Assembly (NCBI GenBank): GCA_018304425.1
Contig: JAGVWE010000004.1
Location: forward strand, 249,189-313,188
Direction of reading: 5' to 3'
Length of the DNA: 64,000 nt
Origin: Candidatus Iainarchaeum sp.
GTDB taxonomy: Archaea > Iainarchaeota > Iainarchaeia > Iainarchaeales > UBA10219
Shown in pieces: positions 37,401 to 42,734 of this stretch. Below the pieces are notes generated by a model. The model worked only from the letters and a program-made list of their open reading frames with translations. It did not search any database and was not told where the DNA came from. The position numbers and the translations under genes are program-made. The number at the start of each line of letters is the position of its first letter. Within the stretch, counting starts at the first letter, position 1.

Positions 37401-38958
37401 CCGTCAAGGCCGGGCACGCGCAGTAACTGTCCATGCAGGGCTGGAACGGCGCGTCAAGGTCGTTCTGGATGTCAGGGTAATTATAGAGCGTGCCCTGGAT
37501 GGCGTCTCCCTTGTAGAGTTCCTTCAACTGGTCTCTTTCTTCTTTGGGGGTTGCCTCCGTCAATTCGATGAAATCGTTTTGCACGTCAACGGTGCGGATG
37601 GGTTGCACGGTGCTTTCCCGCAGGCGCGTGGGCGTGGTCACGGGACAGTTGTAACTATTGTGGGGGATGTCGTTCGGTGCCGACTCAATTTTTTGCCGGC
37701 TTGCGCGGGCGAACTCGGGTTGGATGAGGCCAGCCAAGGCGCTCTGGGCGTCCACGTCCACGTTGTCGAATGCGTCGCAGGTGTTGTCCCCGGTAGCCTT
37801 CGTGGTGAGGGTCAAGGGCACGCCCAGGTTGTTGACCACCAGTAGAGGCTTTTGAACGGGGTTCACGGTGTCCTCGGTGAACACCACTTTTTCCGTCACC
37901 AGATCGCCTTTGCCGAACACGACCATGGGGTGCTTGAAGTGGAACAGCCTGGACACCAAAAAGAAGTCTTGTTTCCTGACGTCGGGGTCGCGCTTGGCTT
38001 CCAAGGCCAGGTTAATGGGGCCCCCGTACTGGTTGATGATGGGCTCGTTGTTCGGCCCAAGGAAGGTGAGGCTGCCGCGCATGTCGTTGTCGAGGGCGGC
38101 CGCGTCCCGCTTCATTTTCTCGCGGAAGTCAATCGTTACCCGCAACAAGTACGGTTGTTCGTCCGGGTAATGGGGGTCGGCGTCCCTGACTTCCACTTTC
38201 ACGTAGTCTGTGAGGTCGCCCTGAACCGTGTAGTGCTTGAACCATCCTTTGGAGAGCTTTATTTCCTCGTCCTTGATGTCCTGTTGTGCCTTCGACTGGT
38301 CAATGCAAATCAACCGCTCGTGCACGCGCATGGGGTGCAGTTCCGACATCTCGTCAAAGACAATGGGTGCCTTCATTTCCTCGGGCGGGGGGCATAGAAC
38401 CGTCTTGGGTGGCTTCACGGTTTCAGCCGGCGGGCCGCCTGGCGGAGTTCCCGGTTCGGTCCCAGGCAGGGGGGGCGTGCCGTCCTTGCGTTCTTCTTCC
38501 AGAGGCGTGCATTCTTCGTCGGTGGCTTTTTTGTGTTCTTTAGGAGTCACGCGTTCTTCTGGAGGGCATTCCTTGCGTGGCTTGCCGTCCTTGTCGGGCT
38601 GGCAAGGGCACACCGGGGGTTTCTTGGCTCCTGCTCCGGGGGCCTTCTCCTCTTGAGTGTCCTCGGTGGCTTCCGCAGCGGTTTTCTCGACTGCCTTTTT
38701 TACCGCGACTGCCGCGTCCGCGGGCGCGCCCCCCACGATAATCGTTGCGCTGCCGCCTGAACTGGCAATCGCTTTCTGTCCCGCGTCTTCGCCGGCCTTT
38801 TTTTCGGCGGCCTTTTCCGCGTCCTTCGTGGTGCAGGCCTTGCTCCAAATCTGTTTGCTGGGTTGGCCGTTGGTGGGCGAGCAAAGCAGTTGGCCGGCCA
38901 GGAAGCCGATGGCCAGGATGCCGATGATGCCCAACATCAGGCCGTACTTGCGTTTCAT
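31465..38958 (-). CDS. Giant membrane-anchored protein with Pro-Thr linker and long coiled coils (2,497 aa)
   Basis: The start is the ATG (MKRKYGLMLGIIGILAIGFLAG) overlapping the stop of the upstream gene (ATGA), not a start 24 codons earlier. A single N-terminal signal anchor is followed by a Pro/Glu-rich stretch (PPVCPCQPDKDGKPRKECPP) and a large Cys-containing region with no recognised domain. Residues about 1004-1073 are a (PTPV)n linker. Residues about 1080-1800 are long heptad-like coiled coils (Ala/Glu/Lys/Leu-rich). A Gly/Ala/Pro linker, hydrophobic helices (VPFVGWALAAGEVIQQGIAWWQF) and a roughly 500-residue Cys-containing C-terminal domain follow. It lacks the N-terminal module of the four giant paralogues. 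It is probably an elongated surface or cell-contact protein; no enzymatic motif was found. Confidence 0.85.
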   Translation of the reverse strand: MKRKYGLMLGIIGILAIGFLAGQLLCSPTNGQPSKQIWSKACTTKDAEKAAEKKAGEDAGQKAIASSGGSATIIVGGAPADAAVAVKKAVEKTAAEATEDTQEEKAPGAGAKKPPVCPCQPDKDGKPRKECPPEERVTPKEHKKATDEECTPLEEERKDGTPPLPGTEPGTPPGGPPAETVKPPKTVLCPPPEEMKAPIVFDEMSELHPMRVHERLICIDQSKAQQDIKDEEIKLSKGWFKHYTVQGDLTDYVKVEVRDADPHYPDEQPYLLRVTIDFREKMKRDAAALDNDMRGSLTFLGPNNEPIINQYGGPINLALEAKRDPDVRKQDFFLVSRLFHFKHPMVVFGKGDLVTEKVVFTEDTVNPVQKPLLVVNNLGVPLTLTTKATGDNTCDAFDNVDVDAQSALAGLIQPEFARASRQKIESAPNDIPHNSYNCPVTTPTRLRESTVQPIRTVDVQNDFIELTEATPKEERDQLKELYKGDAIQGTLYNYPDIQNDLDAPFQPCMDSYCACPALTGSLAELRQTFEKYRGIVFEDSQNYVDSFPGKPFSFGVLVNAADYGKPEACDLKPFLGDTVVPQGKTSYVRFVQEVAPGVAADQQAPYTVKVEAPTADETKQKDLGKTMNEAWLYASTEGVKVDAQQATIYTFAQRFTPDASAYLGPVARIIREDLWPDAVNLDTMYSSILSKEVCVGSVENIQFEEVLNQVVDNAAQGKRKFYGSMDYFIPIKNWRVQNMFARMIGTKLGCLYGYSPVQALPFAKVEAKDDSGNPIPATDAATHPTAFMTMLFNSVDWYNRFLEKLFVGDTAANAKEYKEAMSKRDALDAKSASMMADATKLETALTAGKFGETAALASKLRISFSELKDVAGNNPLLNEMYVDNFQPIDEELAKIKGMKLPEPIQQLLDAGGNCYAAIGNHEAVYCFTVESTVANWPPASGQVVVGQTVVQDGVTYYIGENATSVSSYFQQAELSKYKKALIPIIMIPWTTLAPLKWRAVEPIPPLPTPVPTPVPTPVPTPVPTPVPTPVPTPVPTPTPVPTPTPVPTPTPTPTPVPTPTPIPAPVEPDTVKVPAPPAKTPQKLLDDLEGEIKNLNQLETRLDSARSELALYEGKGPRGPLSAGDRGKITSLEAEIKDLEASIAQGQRRVGMLADELGQQNALAQLGEIAKRPVKPADISKAMQEAAEREAAKDSTGTIRKYLDAGDSAEAALLKTGNKEVVDEVLAPKGLHSRVKAFLDDLLGKIKGVAPGAVKAATETLATTLARESAALRGDALQLRYLYERKAVHQQRIASVEWSAAEKAESQRILAMLDEQIQKVEARIARARGRFAAMGKLDEFEAILNAEGKEVAAYAKRLADLEAKAAAEAKAVTGVDDLLARISQREAELNKLVEARNALQKEFDAFRGEIDWPRTGTLEEYDKGIAQFQKRLAELDDEILAKEMGIQAMRKDAIGRGAATRLAEAEKAVTGAAKDVVAEADYVAKLRQAVAQGAEDAARLNAPLINFYQQTLRRLKALETRELTQQPIISQPERPVVDGRKAALQKGIERMEADIKQVYGAERGTQIIKSMREVADAEATLARLQAAAVDKPLTSTQDGQIRPLDREKITEPPKAAAGSAEAVEVATRLEAAKTQLAALKKQAEAQAKKIADLTDELNSLRASGGAKVPELEQKLIPEARRAQQALARQIDDLEKEIAALTAKAAATPAATMPGAGAEPSGVTEARKWLAEDQKEIAKLDGDLKAAQARLNDPKASAEQLANARRNVARIEDDLKAARARAVENQGIIDWWTGTSKPVVAEPIGPPLARLAEPGGAKEGGAAVGGGAPATGGTTVAPGTGAAPGAAAAAKTTGDAVRFWSWARLRGSMARLLSNFKGWAGALRATQLIAHAHPATWVAVGIGHMLRATGKGIAWSADKIGVAEPIQAAGKAVAAKFAPAAKWFKTAQDWKTVNTAWKAFRAAKGAKAGAVAAVRVAGKFGAFATTKTGSVLVKAVPFVGWALAAGEVIQQGIAWWQFSSEANDLIAGLKGGRGNQVEVAASYGVNAGNAYLIIHPGLRPLEKEPSMPLNDEDATVFSGNTVLFQAGAKEAEKLGRTLYYTFSGRPYAADPGYLDALSLKRQATALDGKTIDHSLKLRPPAQGQKNASPTRFEGLYDLCNGKAYAEDCYKPFYYALNKKSVKLEAGNGGDSYGLDEARKMIACSEAFDEGKDKDPAYAYCADFYKENADYFIDKERNDPITCMGNGTCTTLAIYDLEVDGDDPEKSMTYHLELDKQVNPGSDDEWIGSNFGLPSYGEYKNAVEAYVMGRDSDTKRISDAMVKLKDEYKLLRLLDEGFDREYDKVDGGEQGNNQSFYTLLAEFKKLDPDVGTVIDDVLKNHGIVFSPTYGIYNGTNAMEMSITLKDPSAWFNQNLTDMPGDWSVPATKVVLTKVYHVPAAPDPKGYPYLSLVKLPEDQDYWFAWKCGYQNQHEAWYKKLGNGVMCAGGHLENNAGVYTN
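35770..35945 (-). repeat. (Pro-Thr-Pro-Val)n coding repeat
   Basis: An imperfect 12-bp periodic repeat (plus-strand GGNGTNGGNACN) encodes about 58 residues of PTPV repeats inside the 2,497-aa protein. Codon variation between units shows it is held at the protein level. Such linkers form stiff, often O-glycosylated, extended spacers. Confidence 0.85.
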
Positions 38959-39533
38959 GCGGTCAACGCCCCTGACACGCGGGTGGCCAGTTTTTCTTCG
39001 GTGGCCCGCATTTCTTCGACTGGCAGCCACACCAGTTCAAAGCCCTTCAACTCGGTGAAGAGCGCGGTGCGCTGTTCTTCGGAAAGCGATTCGTAAAAGG
39101 GAGTGGGCAAGGCGAGGGTAACCGTTGAGAGGTTGCGGTGGGTGTTGGGCAAGCGCATGGACAGGGAGACCTGTCGGCCTTCCTTGGGTTTCACGACCAC
39201 GAGGCTGTATTCTTCGAGTTTCTCGACTTCGCCGGTGGCAGAGACCTCTGCCGTGGCAAGGGAGTCGGCCAAGGCGTTCGGGACCACCGTCAACAGCACC
39301 AGGTCCGCGTTTTCCGGGGCCAAAATCCGTTCCTCGTGTCCTTTCGCGGAAATCGAGACGTCCTTGTTGACTTGCAGGCCCGCATAGTCGATGGCATAGG
39401 AAGCGTTCAAGTTGAGGGGTTGCACGTACTGGCTCTGCGACCACAGGAAGGCGAGCACGCCTCCCCCGATGACGACCGCAACCACCAGCAATGCCAGGTC
39501 CCGCTTGGATATTTCCCCCTCTAAATTAGGCAT
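38955..39533 (-). CDS. Membrane-anchored protein, partner gene of the 2,497-aa protein (192 aa)
   Basis: A short cytoplasmic start (MPNLEGEISKRD) leads into one transmembrane helix (LALLVVAVVIGGGVLAFLW) and an extracytoplasmic beta/alpha domain without recognised motifs. The stop overlaps the start of the giant gene downstream (ATGA), so the two are translationally coupled and probably work together. The ATG is about 27 nt from a TATA box, predicting a leaderless transcript. Confidence 0.8.
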   Translation of the reverse strand: MPNLEGEISKRDLALLVVAVVIGGGVLAFLWSQSQYVQPLNLNASYAIDYAGLQVNKDVSISAKGHEERILAPENADLVLLTVVPNALADSLATAEVSATGEVEKLEEYSLVVVKPKEGRQVSLSMRLPNTHRNLSTVTLALPTPFYESLSEEQRTALFTELKGFELVWLPVEEMRATEEKLATRVSGALTA

Positions 39534-39556
39534 ATCTATTCTATACCAGCAGGAGC

Positions 39557-39564
39557 TATATTAA
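39557..39564 (-). promoter_or_regulatory. TATA box of the 192-aa/2,497-aa operon
   Basis: The minus-strand sequence TTAATATA, preceded by a purine-rich BRE-like AAAAGG, is centred about 27 nt upstream of the ATG at 39533. This predicts a leaderless mRNA. Confidence 0.6.
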
Positions 39565-39582
39565 CCTTTTCATGGGCCGGCG

Positions 39583-39639
39583 TTATTTAAACTGGTTTGT
39601 CGCCCGCCTGAACCACCACGCGTAGTAGCCCGCCACGTC
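39583..39639 (-). pseudogene. Displaced 3' end of the archaeosortase gene
   Basis: The minus strand encodes DVAGYYAWWFRRATNQFK followed by a stop, matching the C-terminus of the intact archaeosortase about 1.3 kb away (SIAGYYAWWFRRSTRQRTG). At DNA level 29 bp (39605-39633) are identical to 40937-40965. Nothing else of the sortase remains. It lies just upstream of the HicB gene. Confidence 0.75.
39605..39633. repeat. 29-bp direct repeat, left copy
   Basis: Identical to 40937-40965 in the same orientation. It falls in the codons for GYYAWWFRR of the archaeosortase C-terminus. The two copies bracket a block holding HicB, an acylphosphatase fusion and a decayed gene, like attachment-site repeats. 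Confidence 0.85.
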
Positions 39640-39648
39640 TCCAAAGAC

Positions 39649-39656
39649 TATATAAA
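39649..39656 (+). promoter_or_regulatory. TATA box for the HicB-like gene
   Basis: TATATAAA is centred about 27 nt before the ATG at 39680, predicting a leaderless mRNA. Confidence 0.6.
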
Positions 39657-39679
39657 ACTGCCGACCCATATTTTTCCAT

Positions 39680-39904
39680 ATGCTTAGAAAATTCAATGTC
39701 GTGGTTGAGCAAGGAGAAGACGGTTACCTTATTTCAGAGGTCGTGGAGCTTCCGGGCTGTCATACCCAGGCCAAGACTTATGATGCGTTAATCAAGAGAA
39801 CCAAGGAAGCCATTTCCCTGTACTTGAACGCCGGAAAAGATCTGTCCCTTCCTGTGCCCATCGGATCCATTTTTGCGGGGCCCAACGTTAGTGATTTGGG
39901 TTAA
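39680..39904 (+). CDS. hicB: HicB-family antitoxin-like protein (74 aa), without adjacent HicA
   Basis: The sequence fits the HicB fold: FNVVVEQGEDGYLISEVVELPGC, then an amphipathic helix (TYDALIKRTKEAISLYL), as in HicB antitoxins that neutralise HicA mRNA interferases. The C-terminal DNA-binding domain of long HicB forms is absent, so this is the short form. No HicA (a roughly 60-80 aa dsRBD-like toxin) is seen on either side: upstream is the archaeosortase fragment and downstream a convergent gene overlaps its 3' end by 17 bp. It may be an orphan antitoxin or act on a toxin elsewhere. Confidence 0.82.
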   Translation: MLRKFNVVVEQGEDGYLISEVVELPGCHTQAKTYDALIKRTKEAISLYLNAGKDLSLPVPIGSIFAGPNVSDLG

Positions 39905-40562
39905 TCGATTTGATTGCCTGTTGGATGGCCGTCGTCAGTTTTTCGAGGTTCTCATTGATTTTGTCCAGTGAACCCGAAACCGTGCCGTACTTGACGTCCA
40001 ACGAGGAAAAGTTTCCAACGGTTTGGTCCTTGAACCTGGTCATGGTCTGGTTTACATCGTCCAATTTCTGGTTTGCCTGGTTCTTGAACTCGGTGAGCGT
40101 GTGATCAACGCCGTGCATGGTTTTTTCCAGTTTTTCAAAGCTTGTTTTTGATTCGCCTTTGAATTCGTGCAGTGTGTTATTCATCCCGTGGAGGATGAGC
40201 CCACCTATTTCCGTTTTTTCGAGTATTTCTCTTTGAATGTCTGCCTTGCCGTAGTCGATCCAGAAGCCTTTGAAGGCGTTTTTGCCTGGCTTGAATTCTT
40301 TTGTTTTTTCTGAAAATTCCTGGATTCGTTCAACGTGCAATGAGAAAGGGTCTTCTGGGTTTCCTTTTAAGTCTATTTTTTTCTTGAATTCTTCGAGGGC
40401 TTTCTTGTTTGGAGCCTCACAGTAGATTTCAACGCCGCCATCGTCGAGGTTTCTGGCGTGCCCCCTAATGCCAAGGTTTCTGGCCACTTGTTTTACGTAG
40501 GCCCTATAGCCAACTCCCTGGACGTTGCCCCTCATCACCAGTCTGACTATAATACCCTCCAT
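39888..40562 (-). CDS. Acylphosphatase domain fused to a coiled coil (224 aa), copy 1
   Basis: Residues 1-95 are an acylphosphatase-like domain with both catalytic residues in place: the Arg in GNVQGVGYRAYV and the Asn in ARNLDDGGVE. Acylphosphatases are normally about 90-100 aa and stand alone. Here the domain is followed by a conserved linker (FKGFWIDYGKADIQREILEKTEIGG) and about 100 residues of Asn/Gln/Lys-rich coiled coil (TLTEFKNQANQKLDDVNQTM...). The 3' part of the gene (39953-40135) is nearly identical in DNA to the end of a second copy at 49556-50383. Substrate and role of the fused form are unknown. The coiled coil suggests oligomerisation or scaffolding. Confidence 0.85.
   Translation of the reverse strand: MEGIIVRLVMRGNVQGVGYRAYVKQVARNLGIRGHARNLDDGGVEIYCEAPNKKALEEFKKKIDLKGNPEDPFSLHVERIQEFSEKTKEFKPGKNAFKGFWIDYGKADIQREILEKTEIGGLILHGMNNTLHEFKGESKTSFEKLEKTMHGVDHTLTEFKNQANQKLDDVNQTMTRFKDQTVGNFSSLDVKYGTVSGSLDKINENLEKLTTAIQQAIKSINPNH
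39953..40135. repeat. 183-bp near-identical repeat, copy 1 (coiled-coil coding)
   Basis: By eye it matches 49618-49800 at all but one position (T versus C, giving Arg versus Gly in the protein), while the flanking coding DNA of the two genes is much more diverged. Confidence 0.9.
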
Positions 40563-40585
40563 GCCAACCCCTTAATGTCAAAACC

Positions 40586-40596
40586 CCTTTAAAAGC
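40586..40596 (-). promoter_or_regulatory. TATA box for acylphosphatase fusion copy 1
   Basis: The minus-strand sequence GCTTTTAAAGG is centred about 28 nt upstream of the ATG at 40562. Confidence 0.5.
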
Positions 40597-40650
40597 ATTG
40601 CCTTCAGCCAAACCGACAAAAGCCACTGCCTTTAGCCTTATTAATGATTT

Positions 40651-40903
40651 TTGGCACTATATGAATATTTGAACAACCAGCGGCTCGCCATTGAAGACAA
40701 CCCGAAAAACGCTACCGTGCTTTTAGGTATACGCGGGCATTATTGTTCCGACAACGAAATCAGGGAGTGGATACAACACGGCAAAAGCAGGGAACTCAAA
40801 AGACAGTAGTTTGCGGTGCAAAATTGTTTGCGAAGAACTGGAAGAATTCGGCAGACTGGTCAAAGGGCACGAAAAACTCTTGGAAGCAATAGGAAAATTG
40901 TGA
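40651..40903 (+). pseudogene. Decayed gene fragment with a frameshift
   Basis: The 349-bp gap 40563-40911 holds coding-like DNA in two consecutive frames. The first reads LALYEYLNNQRLAIEDNPKN...HYCSDNEIREWIQHGKSRELKRQ and stops at a TAG. Shifting frame, it continues SLRCKIVCEELEEFGRLVKGHEKLLEAIGKL to a TGA. Composition resembles a helical archaeal protein, and no start codon other than TTG is available. The parent family was not recognised. It is best read as a frameshifted remnant of a gene once complete in the inserted block. Confidence 0.5.
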
Positions 40904-40911
40904 AAAGCCAG

Positions 40912-41436
40912 TCAACCCGTCCGTTGCCGTGTGCTTCGCCTGAACCACCACGCGTAGTAGCCCGCGATGGAGAGGAACAGGAAGGCGCGGAAGAAGAGGT
41001 CATGCGTCAACTCTCCGAGGACGAGGCCCTGCGCCTTAATCATCAGGATAGTCCCATCAATCCTTATTATATTAAATATAAATGAAATAAGGATGCCCAG
41101 GCCAGCGCCCTTGACCCGCTCCCGCCACGGGATGCCAAAGCTGGCGAGGACGGCGGACACCAGCACAATCGTTTCCAGGAGGCCCGTGCACAAGTAGCTT
41201 ATCGCCACGGGCAAGGCCAGGCCCTCGACCTGGAGGAGGACCGGTTCACCGGCCAAGAGCACGCCGTTCACTCCGAAAAAATTCAGGCCCGCCAATGCCG
41301 CCCCTGCCACCAGGCCTTCGATGGCTTCCAAGGGCACGAGCCGCGCCAAAAAGTTCAAGGCAAAGAAGGCCGCGACGAACCCGGCCAAGAACTTGCCGGC
41401 CTTCCGGAGTTCGGCCTTCGAGAAACGGAACTGCAT
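40912..41436 (-). CDS. Archaeosortase/exosortase family protein (174 aa)
   Basis: An integral membrane protein with several transmembrane helices and the family's catalytic landmarks: Cys in SYLCTGLLE, Arg in FNIIRIDGTIL and His/Arg in THDLFFRAF. Archaeosortases are transpeptidase-like membrane enzymes that process C-terminal tripartite signals (short motif, transmembrane helix, basic tail) on exported proteins. The length suits the small archaeosortase subfamilies. The start is the ATG (MQFRFSKAEL) about 26 nt from a TATA box, not an upstream in-frame codon. A protein in this window (54999-59630) has a matching C-terminal signal. The gene's own 3' end is duplicated at 39583-39639. Confidence 0.85.
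   Translation of the reverse strand: MQFRFSKAELRKAGKFLAGFVAAFFALNFLARLVPLEAIEGLVAGAALAGLNFFGVNGVLLAGEPVLLQVEGLALPVAISYLCTGLLETIVLVSAVLASFGIPWRERVKGAGLGILISFIFNIIRIDGTILMIKAQGLVLGELTHDLFFRAFLFLSIAGYYAWWFRRSTRQRTG
40937..40965. repeat. 29-bp direct repeat, right copy
   Basis: Identical to 39605-39633. It lies inside the 3' end of the intact archaeosortase gene. Confidence 0.85.
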
Positions 41437-41457
41437 ACCCCTTTCCTGCACCAAACA

Positions 41458-41465
41458 ATTAAATA
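41458..41465. promoter_or_regulatory. Shared TATA element between divergent genes
   Basis: ATTAAATA (plus) / TATTTAAT (minus) is the only TATA-like element in the 58-bp gap between the archaeosortase (start 41436, about 26 nt away) and the membrane protein gene (start 41495, about 33 nt away). It could direct transcription both ways. Confidence 0.5.
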
Positions 41466-41494
41466 CTTCGTCGCCGTTAGTGTTTCGGGTAAGC

Positions 41495-42373
41495 ATGGGC
41501 AAAATCTGGTCGGCCTACGAGGCCATCATCGACAACTGCTTCAACGTCGAGTTAATCATTGGCGTGCTCGTGTTGTCGGTGGTGCAGCTCATCGCCTTCG
41601 GCGTCCTGTTCTTCCTCGGCCTGTTGTTGCTGGGGGTTTCCGCGTTCCTGGGCCCGCTGGCCCTGTTGCTGGCCGTCGTGGTCGCAGGCCTGGGCCTGGT
41701 CCTGTCCATGGCATTCTTCGGCGGCCTCTACTTCAACCTCGGCTACGCCAAACTCGAGCAAAACAAGGTGGACTTCGGTTCCGCATTCCAGAACACCCTG
41801 GCCCACCTCTTCCAGGCCTTCAAGCTGTGGCTGGCGTGGTGGGTGCTGCTGAGCCTCGTCGTAGGGGTTTTCGCACTCGTCGTCGGCCTGTCCTTCCTTC
41901 CAAGCCTGGCCTCCCTGGGCCAGCAAATCCAGGGAGGGGCCGCGCCCTCCGAGGAAGCCGTGTTGGGTTCCTTGGGCGGCGGCCTGGCCGTGTTCTTCTT
42001 GTTGTTCTTCGCCTTCCTCGTGTTGCTCATCGTGATAGCCCCCTTCACCACGGTCTTGTTCTCGTTGCCGTTCGTGGAAGGAACCGGGGTCAGGGCATCC
42101 CTTGCCCGCGCCCTCGAGTTGGGCAAGAAAAACTATTGGCCGAACTTCAAGCTCATGGTGTTGCACATGCTGGTCAGCTCGGCCACCTTTTCCGCTTTTT
42201 ACCTGGTGGCCTTGCTGCTCATGATTCCAGTCCTGGCCCTGGGCGGCGTGGCCGCGATGGGGTTCGGCTTCATGCTGGTCTACTATCTCTCCATGCTCTT
42301 GGCCAGCGTGTTCCTCGCCGTCCTGAGCGCCTTGTACCAGGCCCGCGTCTACTTGTACGACGTGCACGGCTGA
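41495..42373 (+). CDS. Polytopic membrane protein (292 aa)
   Basis: It has about six hydrophobic segments and few charged residues outside them: MGKIWSAYEAIIDNCFNVELIIGVLVLSVV..., then LGPLALLLAVVVAGLGLVLSMAFFGGLYF, and so on to the C-terminal SMLLASVFLAVLSALYQARVYLYDVHG. The overall pattern (helix hairpins separated by FNLGYAKLEQNKVDFGSAFQN and RALELGKKNYWPNFKLM motifs) resembles DUF4013/DUF7847-type archaeal membrane proteins, whose function is unknown. The start is the first ATG after the divergent promoter. The last codons and stop are the first unit of a three-copy repeat. Confidence 0.75.
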   Translation: MGKIWSAYEAIIDNCFNVELIIGVLVLSVVQLIAFGVLFFLGLLLLGVSAFLGPLALLLAVVVAGLGLVLSMAFFGGLYFNLGYAKLEQNKVDFGSAFQNTLAHLFQAFKLWLAWWVLLSLVVGVFALVVGLSFLPSLASLGQQIQGGAAPSEEAVLGSLGGGLAVFFLLFFAFLVLLIVIAPFTTVLFSLPFVEGTGVRASLARALELGKKNYWPNFKLMVLHMLVSSATFSAFYLVALLLMIPVLALGGVAAMGFGFMLVYYLSMLLASVFLAVLSALYQARVYLYDVHG

Positions 42374-42412
42374 ATCTCCCGTGCACGGCTGAATTTTCCG
42401 TGCACGGCTGAA
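42361..42412. repeat. Three tandem 19-bp units, each with an 8-bp palindrome
   Basis: CGTGCACGGCTGAA occurs at 42361, 42380 and 42399, with TYTYC spacers. Each unit contains the perfect palindrome CGTGCACG and a TGA. The first unit carries the stop of the membrane protein gene. The array ends 49 bp before the start of the MazF-type operon and about 20 bp before its TATA box. Confidence 0.85.
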
Positions 42413-42431
42413 AGCCCCAAACCCGAAAGCC

Positions 42432-42439
42432 TTAAATAT
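42432..42439 (+). promoter_or_regulatory. TATA box of the MazF-type operon
   Basis: TTAAATAT is centred about 27 nt before the GTG at 42462, which supports that leaderless start. Confidence 0.55.
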
Positions 42440-42461
42440 AGCTTTCTATATGTACCTATAG

Positions 42462-42734
42462 GTGATTATATTGGCTGCTACCACGACCATCATGGTTCCC
42501 GTGAAACTCAAGAAGGAACTCGACGCCCTCAAAGCGCATCACCGCGAGAGCTATGCGGAAGTCATTTCGAAGCTCGTCCACCCAACGAAGGAAGGCACCC
42601 GGTCGCTCTCCAGGAAGGCCCGGGACGCGCTCATGGTGGAAGGCTACAAGAAGATGGCCAAGTTGAGCCTCGAGTTGGCGGAGGAAGGCGCTGCGGCGGA
42701 TGCCGAAGTGGACAGGTTATTGGATGATTATTAA
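42462..42734 (+). CDS. Antitoxin of a MazEF-type toxin-antitoxin pair (90 aa)
   Basis: A small protein with an N-terminal beta strand and helix (TTTIMVPVKLKKELDALKAHHRESYAEVISKLV) of ribbon-helix-helix type, followed by a charged, acidic C-terminal tail (LAEEGAAADAEVDRLLDDY) suited to binding the toxin. The GTG start is placed by a TATA box 27 nt upstream; TTG at 42471 and ATG at 42492 are alternatives. Its 3' end overlaps the toxin gene by 11 bp, the usual layout of such pairs. Autoregulation through the palindromic repeats upstream is plausible but inferred. Confidence 0.78.
   Translation: MIILAATTTIMVPVKLKKELDALKAHHRESYAEVISKLVHPTKEGTRSLSRKARDALMVEGYKKMAKLSLELAEEGAAADAEVDRLLDDY

Noticed and set aside
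38959-39030. Earlier start adding 24 residues to the 2,497-aa protein
   Set aside because: It would overlap the upstream gene by 76 bp and put a basic Arg/His-rich stretch before a normal signal anchor; the ATGA overlap start is better.
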